In this document: in pieces, positions 63,824-64,000 of the stretch
Numbering within the stretch: position 1 is the stretch's first letter
Layout of the letters: each line of letters begins with the position of its first letter
Source of the DNA: Pannonibacter carbonis
GTDB taxonomy: Bacteria; Pseudomonadota; Alphaproteobacteria; Rhizobiales; Stappiaceae
Length of the DNA stretch: 64,000 bases
Direction: 5' to 3'
Assembly (NCBI RefSeq): GCF_003012935.1
Contig: NZ_PUDR01000007.1
Span: 1 to 64,000, forward strand
Position numbers and translations under genes: made by a program
Notes under the pieces: generated by a model
Told to the model about the DNA's origin: nothing
The model's database searches: none
What the model saw: the letters and a program-made list of their open reading frames with translations, nothing else

Positions 63824-64000
63824 ATGATGGCGAGGAATGCGAAAACAGTAAGTTTCATTTCCGCGCATATTTTCGCACCACAGATCCGCAAGACCAGTGT
63901 TCACTTCATCGCCACCGAGTTTGCCGCGCTCGGACATGACGTAAAATTTATTTCTGTTGGTTACTCATGGCTGCGAAAGCTGAAGAACTGCCCGCGCTAC
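63824..64000 (+). CDS. GumK-like glycosyltransferase (5' part; runs off the window)
   Basis: An open frame of 59 codons that continues past the end of the window. It begins MMARNAKTVSFISAH with GGAGCGGGGGG upstream; a second ATG at 63827 is possible. The pattern ISAHIFAPQIRKTSVHFIA, then GYSWLRKL, resembles the N-terminal acceptor domain of the xanthan glucuronosyltransferase GumK. If so, it would use UDP-glucuronate, the product of the ugd gene in this window. Only the first sixth of a typical protein is visible. Confidence 0.6.
   Translation, partial: MMARNAKTVSFISAHIFAPQIRKTSVHFIATEFAALGHDVKFISVGYSWLRKLKNCPRY

Overview
The window is G+C-rich chromosomal DNA, densely coded, of an alphaproteobacterial kind. 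The gene families (TctABC and TctDE, TRAP and Dpp-type ABC transporters, a five-step hut pathway with HutF and HutG, and an S-layer-like RTX protein exported by a type I system) and the frequent intergenic GC-rich inverted repeats suggest a Hyphomicrobiales-like bacterium, perhaps near Stappiaceae. That placement is an inference from gene content. I see no rRNA, tRNA, CRISPR array, phage or transposase gene.

Region 1 (48-16121) is a catabolic island around a LysR regulator. On the minus strand lie an AldA-like aldehyde dehydrogenase, an enolase-superfamily acid-sugar dehydratase-like protein and a GMC oxidoreductase. On the plus strand lie an aldo/keto reductase, a formaldehyde-activating-enzyme (Fae) homologue, a succinate-semialdehyde-dehydrogenase-like enzyme, a complete peptide-type ABC importer and a chemoreceptor. 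The same T-N11-A LysR box occurs before both arms, which suggests one regulon.

Region 2 (16191-25480) is a tricarboxylate-transporter locus. The minus-strand tctCBA genes continue into an AtuA-family protein, a DUF4387 protein and an AbrB-type membrane protein. Divergent to them are a TctD/TctE two-component system and a second periplasmic binding protein.

Region 3 (25491-31140) holds an acetate-type sodium/solute symporter with its DUF4212 partner, divergent from a small unknown gene and a large exonuclease-CBS-nucleotidyltransferase fusion.

Region 4 (31324-51330) concerns the cell surface. UDP-glucose dehydrogenase and mannose-1-phosphate guanylyltransferase supply sugar nucleotides. After a nitronate monooxygenase flanked by repeats come two paralogous DUF4214/RTX proteins with a class I methyltransferase (with a regulatory domain) between them, then a SapC homologue, an unknown 176-aa protein, a sugar-nucleotide reductase, a glycosyltransferase and, convergently, a HlyD/PrtD-type exporter pair. 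Together they look like an S-layer production, modification and export locus. This is the most interesting part of the window.

Region 5 (51432-63737) is histidine use: hutI-hutH-hutG-hutU, a TRAP transporter and hutD on the minus strand, and hutF-hutC on the plus strand. The window ends inside a GumK-like glycosyltransferase gene.

Mobile-looking sequence is limited to several families of palindromic intergenic repeats and to long G or C homopolymers, one just upstream of the main surface-protein gene.
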